Shown here: piece by piece, positions 31,016 to 34,119 of the stretch
How positions within the stretch are numbered: position 1 is the first letter of the stretch
Layout: the number at the start of each line of letters is the position of its first letter
DNA from: a virus
Virus record (IMG/VR): IMGVR_UViG_3300048591_000727
Location: 1 to 34,119 of that record
Length of the DNA stretch: 34,119 nucleotides
Direction: 5' to 3' (one strand)
Translations under genes and position numbers: made by a program
Notes under the pieces: generated by a model
What the model was told of the DNA's origin: nothing
What the model saw: only the letters and a program-made list of their open reading frames with translations
The model's database searches: none

Positions 31016-31534
31016 ATGATACCTGAACAAATTAAACTAGAATGCAGTGATTTCTTGAAAAATAAGCCGGACGGGCTCTTATGTAAACCATTACATAAGA
31101 ATAAATCGTCTATAATTAAGGTTAAGATTAGACATAAGAAGATAAAAGAAGAATACCAAGAAGAGTTCAATAATGTATTCTCTTCCGAATACCAAAAACT
31201 TCTACAGAGGTGTCTCATTGCGTATACAAATAATAAAAATTTAACTTATCTTAATGAATCGCATGAACTATATTACGTTTTCCCTATAAACGGGTATAAA
31301 TTTATCTATAACCCTATTATAGATTATTCTTTAGAGCAATACAATGATTTATTAGATCAATTGGCTGATATGGGATCATCTAGACGAGATATATTCTATA
31401 ACACAATCAAACTCTCATATAAATCGGAGGATTTGGCTGAGGCGTTCTCTAAAAGTTCGGAAATCATATTTTATAATATACCGTATTATTATGCTGTCAA
31501 AAAATCTCTTTTTGATCTTGATAGCCAACTGTAA
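31016..31534 (+). CDS. Hypothetical protein, 172 aa
   Basis: Not recognised. ATG 31016 (MIPEQIKLECSDFLK) is chosen because the longer frame starts at a TTG (30959) inside the divergent gene. There is no good Shine-Dalgarno. The N-terminal 50 residues are Lys-rich (KNKSSIIKVKIRHKKIKEEY); the rest is Tyr-rich and helical (EFNNVFSSEYQKLLQRCLIA, YKFIYNPIIDYSLEQYNDLL). It has no membrane segment or known catalytic motif. It lies 89 bp upstream of nrdA on the same strand. A function cannot be offered. Confidence 0.55.
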   Translation: MIPEQIKLECSDFLKNKPDGLLCKPLHKNKSSIIKVKIRHKKIKEEYQEEFNNVFSSEYQKLLQRCLIAYTNNKNLTYLNESHELYYVFPINGYKFIYNPIIDYSLEQYNDLLDQLADMGSSRRDIFYNTIKLSYKSEDLAEAFSKSSEIIFYNIPYYYAVKKSLFDLDSQL

Positions 31535-31566
31535 AATAAGTGTTTAAAAATTCTAGATTTTTTGAA

Positions 31567-31595
31567 AAAGCACATATTAAAAGTAAATAAAAATT
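31567..31595 (+). promoter_or_regulatory. Weak candidate sigma70-like promoter before nrdA
   Basis: In the 89-bp gap upstream of nrdA, a TTGAAA element lies about 16-17 bp before an AT-rich TAAATA stretch. No other promoter-like signal stands out; nrdA has its own AAGAGG ribosome-binding site. Confidence 0.25.
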
Positions 31596-31623
31596 ACCCA
31601 AAATAGACTTAGAAGAGGAAAAA

Positions 31624-33258
31624 ATGACTAAAGATTTAAACGGACTTTTTGTTACAAAGCGGAATGGAAGCAAAGAACTTTTTGATTTGGAAAAAATCCA
31701 TACCATAGTAGAAAGAGCATGCATGGGAATTACTGGAGTATCTGTTTCCGATATTGAAATGAAAACACATTTAAATTTCTATCAAAACATTTCTACAGCA
31801 GAGATAACAGAGGCATTGGTCAAATCATCCGCAGATTTGATCTCTGAAACATCGCCTAATTATCAGTATGTTGCGGCAAATTTACTTAATTATAATTTAA
31901 GAAAGGATGTATGGGGAAGCTCAGAACCTATTCACATTTATGATCATGTAGTTAAAATGGTGGAATTGGGATTCTATACGCAAGAATTATTAGAAGCCTA
32001 TTCAAAGGATGATTGGAATGTATTAAATCACTACATCGACCATGATAGGGACTTTAAATTCGCATATGTTGGCTTACGTGAATATATTGACAAATATTGT
32101 GTTAGAGACAGATCTCTTAAAGATATTAAACCGCTTGAAACTCCACAAATAACTTATATGCTAATTGCTGCGACAACATGCATGCAAGAAAAAAATATGA
32201 AGAAAATCAAGAGCTTGTATAATGATTTCTCTCAGTGGAACATTAGTCTACCTACTCCGATTATGGCAGGCTTGCGAACACCCACAAAGCAGTTTTCCAG
32301 TTGCACCGTTATATCTGTTGGTGACTCCCTTGATTCTTTAATTGCCGGATCTGGCGCGATTGTTAAATATGTTGCTAAAAAGGCTGGAATAGGATTAGAT
32401 GCAACACGAATACGCGCCGAAGGATCGCCAGTAGGAAAGGAAAAGGGTATTAAGCATACCGGAGTTGTGCCATTTTTACGCATGTATGAAGGCGCGCTTA
32501 AATCTTGTTCACAGGGCGGCGTCCGTGGCGGATCAATGACCGTTCATTTACTTTTATGGCATAAAGAAATAGAAGATCTTTTAGTCTTGAAAAATAATAA
32601 AGGAACTCCCGACTCCAGAGTGCGAAAGATGGATTATAGTATAGAAATCAATAATTATCTATACAATAGATTCATACAAAAAAAGCCAATAACATTATTT
32701 TCTCCAAATCAAGTACCGGACTTATACGATGCTTTTTATTCGGATTCCGATAAGTTCGCCGAATTATATGAAAAATATGAGAAGGATGATTCCTTATTTA
32801 AGAAAACTGTAGACTCGGTACAATTGTTTACCGCACTTATGACAGAAAGAAAAGAAACTGGCCGCATTTATATTTTTAATACGGAAAATGCCAATAAATT
32901 CAAGCCATTTAAAGTTCCAGTAACAACTAGTAATTTATGCTTGGATGGGCAAACTATAGTTACTGTAACTATAGATAACTCTAGTCCAGTAGACATAACT
33001 ATGGAGGAAGTTAATGATTTATTTAATCATGGCAAGCAACTTTCAGTATTATCGAAAAACATACATACTGGAGAAATAGTATTTTCTTCAATTCAAAATT
33101 CAGCACTTACAAATCCTAGTGCTGATGTTATAAAAATAACTGATGAAAAGTCTGGTAAAAGTATTATTTGCACACCAGAACATAAAGTGTTCACCGTAAA
33201 TAGAGGATATGTGGAAGCTGCAAAATTAATGCAAGACGATATTTTGGATATACAATGA
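31624..33258 (+). CDS. nrdA: Ribonucleotide reductase large subunit, N-terminal extein plus N-intein of a split intein
   Basis: 544 residues. 1-438 are class I NrdA: ATP-cone-like KRNGSKELFDLEKIHTIVER, ISTAEITEALVKSS, first redox cysteine in KQFSSCTVISVGDSLDSL (Cys227), GIGLDATRIR, KSCSQGGVRGGS, LLVLKNNKGTP, RKMDYSIEIN and TLFSPNQVPDLYDAF. At TTSNL the protein enters an intein at Cys439, exactly where E. coli NrdA has its thiyl-radical Cys439 (SNLCLE). The N-intein (439-544) has block A CLDGQTIVTV and block B SIICTPEHKVFTVNRGYV (T-x-x-H). The frame then stops at TGA 33256-33258. A free-standing endonuclease gene and a separately initiated C-intein follow, so functional NrdA needs protein trans-splicing. 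The remaining C-terminal extein lies outside the window. Confidence 0.95.
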   Translation: MTKDLNGLFVTKRNGSKELFDLEKIHTIVERACMGITGVSVSDIEMKTHLNFYQNISTAEITEALVKSSADLISETSPNYQYVAANLLNYNLRKDVWGSSEPIHIYDHVVKMVELGFYTQELLEAYSKDDWNVLNHYIDHDRDFKFAYVGLREYIDKYCVRDRSLKDIKPLETPQITYMLIAATTCMQEKNMKKIKSLYNDFSQWNISLPTPIMAGLRTPTKQFSSCTVISVGDSLDSLIAGSGAIVKYVAKKAGIGLDATRIRAEGSPVGKEKGIKHTGVVPFLRMYEGALKSCSQGGVRGGSMTVHLLLWHKEIEDLLVLKNNKGTPDSRVRKMDYSIEINNYLYNRFIQKKPITLFSPNQVPDLYDAFYSDSDKFAELYEKYEKDDSLFKKTVDSVQLFTALMTERKETGRIYIFNTENANKFKPFKVPVTTSNLCLDGQTIVTVTIDNSSPVDITMEEVNDLFNHGKQLSVLSKNIHTGEIVFSSIQNSALTNPSADVIKITDEKSGKSIICTPEHKVFTVNRGYVEAAKLMQDDILDIQ

Positions 33259-33269
33259 AATGTTGGTAA

Positions 33270-33314
33270 AAAAATTTCATTATAATAAATATAGAAATAA
33301 TTTGAGAAATTTTT
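33270..33314 (+). promoter_or_regulatory. Possible hairpin controlling endonuclease translation
   Basis: AAAAATTTC (33270-33278) is complementary to GAAATTTTT (33306-33314), a 9-bp stem whose 3' arm ends 2 nt before the ATG at 33317. The 27-nt loop contains TAATAAATA. Transcripts from upstream could fold and mask the start; transcripts starting in the loop could not. AT-rich, so chance pairing is possible. Confidence 0.4.
33284..33291 (+). promoter_or_regulatory. Late-promoter-like motif (T)AATAAATA before the intein endonuclease
   Basis: TAATAAATA at 33283-33291, same variant as at 2116-2124 and 31001-31009. The predicted +1 near 33297 lies inside the hairpin loop, 20 nt before the ATG at 33317. 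Confidence 0.45.
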
Positions 33315-33316
33315 CT

Positions 33317-34045
33317 ATGGACAAAATCTATAAAGTTTATAAAATAACTAACAATATAAACAAAAATGTATATTTTGGTTATACATCCAAGTCCGTTATA
33401 GAAAGGTTTAAAAAACATGCACTAAATGCTGCACATGGAATTGATTCGTATCTATACAGAGCTATAAGAAAACATGGCATAACTAATTTTTCATGTATTC
33501 AGCTAAAGTCATTCACCAACAAGAAAGAAGCATTAGAATGTGAGAAAAAACTTATAATGGAATATTCCGATACTAATACTTTATATAATATATCTTCAGG
33601 TGGTACTGGAGGGTTTGTAGTTCCAAAAGACAAAATGAATAAGTGGAAAGAGAGTATCAAGGTTAGAACACAACATTCGGATAATCCAAATTTTTCCGGG
33701 TTCTCAGATCAAGAACTAGTAGACATAGCATGCGAATATTTTAAATCTATTGGATACATCGCAGGTAGCAAAGTATGGGCAAGATTTGCTAAAGAGAATG
33801 GATACCCGCAAACTTTCTCTAAAAATCGTTTTGGTGGAAAGTATGATAATTTCGCAAAACGAGTTCAAGAAAAAACTAATCTAACATACGCCAAACATCG
33901 AAAAAGTGAAGACCATAAACAAAAGCTCAGAGAATGCAGTAAATCAAAGGCATGGGTCACCGATGGTAGTATTAGCAAATATATAAACAAAAATGAATTA
34001 GATTTATACATTAAAAAAGGATTTAGAAGAGGCAGACATGCTTAA
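33317..34045 (+). CDS. GIY-YIG homing endonuclease, free-standing between split-intein halves
   Basis: 242 residues from ATG 33317 (MDKIYKVYKITN). An in-frame ATG at 33260 would add 19 residues but lies at the N-intein stop, without ribosome-binding site. The nuclease domain is at the N-terminus: KVYKITN and NVYFGYTS stand for GIY and YIG, followed by the catalytic-arginine segment SVIERFKKH, RAIRKHGITNF, and the metal-binding glutamate region EALECEKKLIMEY, ending in YNISSGGTGGF. The C-terminal part has DNA-binding modules: KMNKWKESIKVRTQHSDNPN (NUMOD3-like) and KAWVTDGSISKYI...KKGFRRGR, the 'W(V/I)T-G...K-I...G(W/F)--GR' tail common in phage homing endonucleases. It presumably cuts intein-less nrdA near the codon for Cys439. 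It overlaps the C-intein start by 8 nt, so the two are translationally coupled. Confidence 0.9.
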   Translation: MDKIYKVYKITNNINKNVYFGYTSKSVIERFKKHALNAAHGIDSYLYRAIRKHGITNFSCIQLKSFTNKKEALECEKKLIMEYSDTNTLYNISSGGTGGFVVPKDKMNKWKESIKVRTQHSDNPNFSGFSDQELVDIACEYFKSIGYIAGSKVWARFAKENGYPQTFSKNRFGGKYDNFAKRVQEKTNLTYAKHRKSEDHKQKLRECSKSKAWVTDGSISKYINKNELDLYIKKGFRRGRHA

Positions 34046-34119
34046 AATAGAAAAAATTACAAATAAACATGAAGTATATGATATAACCGTTAGCATAACA
34101 AATAATTTTTATGCTAACG
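34038..34119 (+). CDS. nrdA: C-intein (and C-terminal NrdA extein), 3'-truncated by window edge
   Basis: ATG 34038 is preceded by AGAAGAGG (34025-34032) at 5 nt, a strong ribosome-binding site inside the end of the endonuclease gene. The 27 visible residues MLKIEKITNKHEVYDITVSI followed by TNNFYAN are an intein C-terminal domain: block F (VYDITV...NNFYAN). This matches the pattern of short C-inteins in split inteins of phage and cyanobacteria (LKI..., VYDI-V---HNF-A-). The expected end (G-I-x-x-HN followed by Cys and the rest of NrdA) lies beyond base 34119. The separate start codon and ribosome-binding site show that it is translated as an independent polypeptide. Confidence 0.88.
   Translation, partial: MLKIEKITNKHEVYDITVSITNNFYAN

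Larger units (their letters stand above)
32938..34119 (+). mobile_element. Split intein with free-standing GIY-YIG endonuclease gene ('fractured' nrdA), right end outside window
   Basis: Composite selfish element: N-intein (32938-33255), stop codon, GIY-YIG homing endonuclease gene (33317-34045) with own control signals, and C-intein starting at ATG 34038. Insertion is directly before the codon for the radical-bearing cysteine of nrdA. The arrangement matches the fractured genes with split inteins described from marine metagenomic sequence by Dassa and colleagues (2009). Confidence 0.9.

Noticed and set aside
33256-33260. The nrdA stop as a sequencing error or frameshift in a normal intein with embedded endonuclease
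   Set aside because: The endonuclease gene has its own start, ends in its own stop, and the C-intein has an independent ATG with AGAAGAGG at 5 nt. This fits a split intein better than a single error; a sequencing error would not create these signals.
1-34119. tRNA genes, attachment sites, integrase or lysogeny genes
   Set aside because: Gaps between genes are all under 150 bp and show no cloverleaf. The INT-repeat protein lacks a recombinase catalytic domain. Nothing supports a temperate lifestyle.

Overview
The window is a dense, AT-rich, virtually gap-free stretch of a tailed-phage genome. The gene set points to a T4-like myovirus. It has gp19-family tail-tube proteins, a gp4-type head-completion nuclease, a DsbA-like DNA-binding protein, a family-B DNA polymerase (gp43), a gp45 sliding clamp, a FEN-family RNase H, thymidylate synthase and an aerobic class I ribonucleotide reductase. 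It also has TATAAATA-type late promoters. Phage-conserved ORFs, LamG/TPS-repeat fibres and the intein suggest a marine phage, but the host cannot be named from the sequence. No tRNA, rRNA, CRISPR array or insertion sequence was seen, and no stretch over 300 bases lacks a gene.

Layout. 1-2.1 kb: the 3' end of a Vsr-like homing endonuclease gene cut by the window edge, then two unrecognised genes. 2.1-7.2 kb: a virion-assembly block (two tube-like proteins, gp4, an acidic scaffold-like protein, a small basic protein, an oxygenase-fold protein without catalytic histidines). 7.2-12.4 kb: replication operon (dsbA-like, 43, 45, an unknown gene, rnh) behind a good sigma70-like promoter. 12.4-14.7 kb: small accessory genes on both strands (holin-like membrane protein, INT-repeat protein, Nudix hydrolase, conserved phage protein). 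14.7-19.2 kb: a plus-strand glycan cassette (GlcNAc-transferase-like, pyruvyl-transferase-like, methyltransferase, HtrL-glycosyltransferase fusion). 19.2-22.9 kb: minus-strand genes including a complete stand-alone Vsr-like homing endonuclease and a probable structural protein. 22.9-24.9 kb: nucleotidyltransferase, thymidylate synthase and a small membrane protein. 25-31 kb: minus-strand block with a repeat-rich LamG fibre protein, a Cys4 virion-like protein and a second glycan cassette (methyltransferase-glycosyltransferase fusion plus two MptE/DUF115-like genes). 31-34.1 kb: an unknown gene and then nrdA.

The main finding is at the right end. nrdA is broken immediately before its thiyl-radical cysteine by a split intein. 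The N-terminal reading frame ends in a stop after the N-intein. A free-standing GIY-YIG endonuclease gene follows, and the C-intein then begins at its own ATG with its own ribosome-binding site, overlapping the endonuclease gene by 8 nt. This is the 'fractured gene' organisation known from marine metagenomes. Active reductase would have to be made by protein trans-splicing of two separately translated polypeptides. In front of the endonuclease a late-promoter-like motif sits in the loop of a possible hairpin whose 3' arm lies next to the start codon, recalling the control of I-TevI in T4.

Two promoter classes can be proposed: sigma70-like (-35/-10) before early-type genes, and T4 gp55-type TATAAATA or AATAAATA before structural and accessory genes. 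Several of these sit so close to the ATG that the mRNAs would be leaderless. Three hairpin terminators close transcription units at about 2.78, 14.68 and 24.98 kb.
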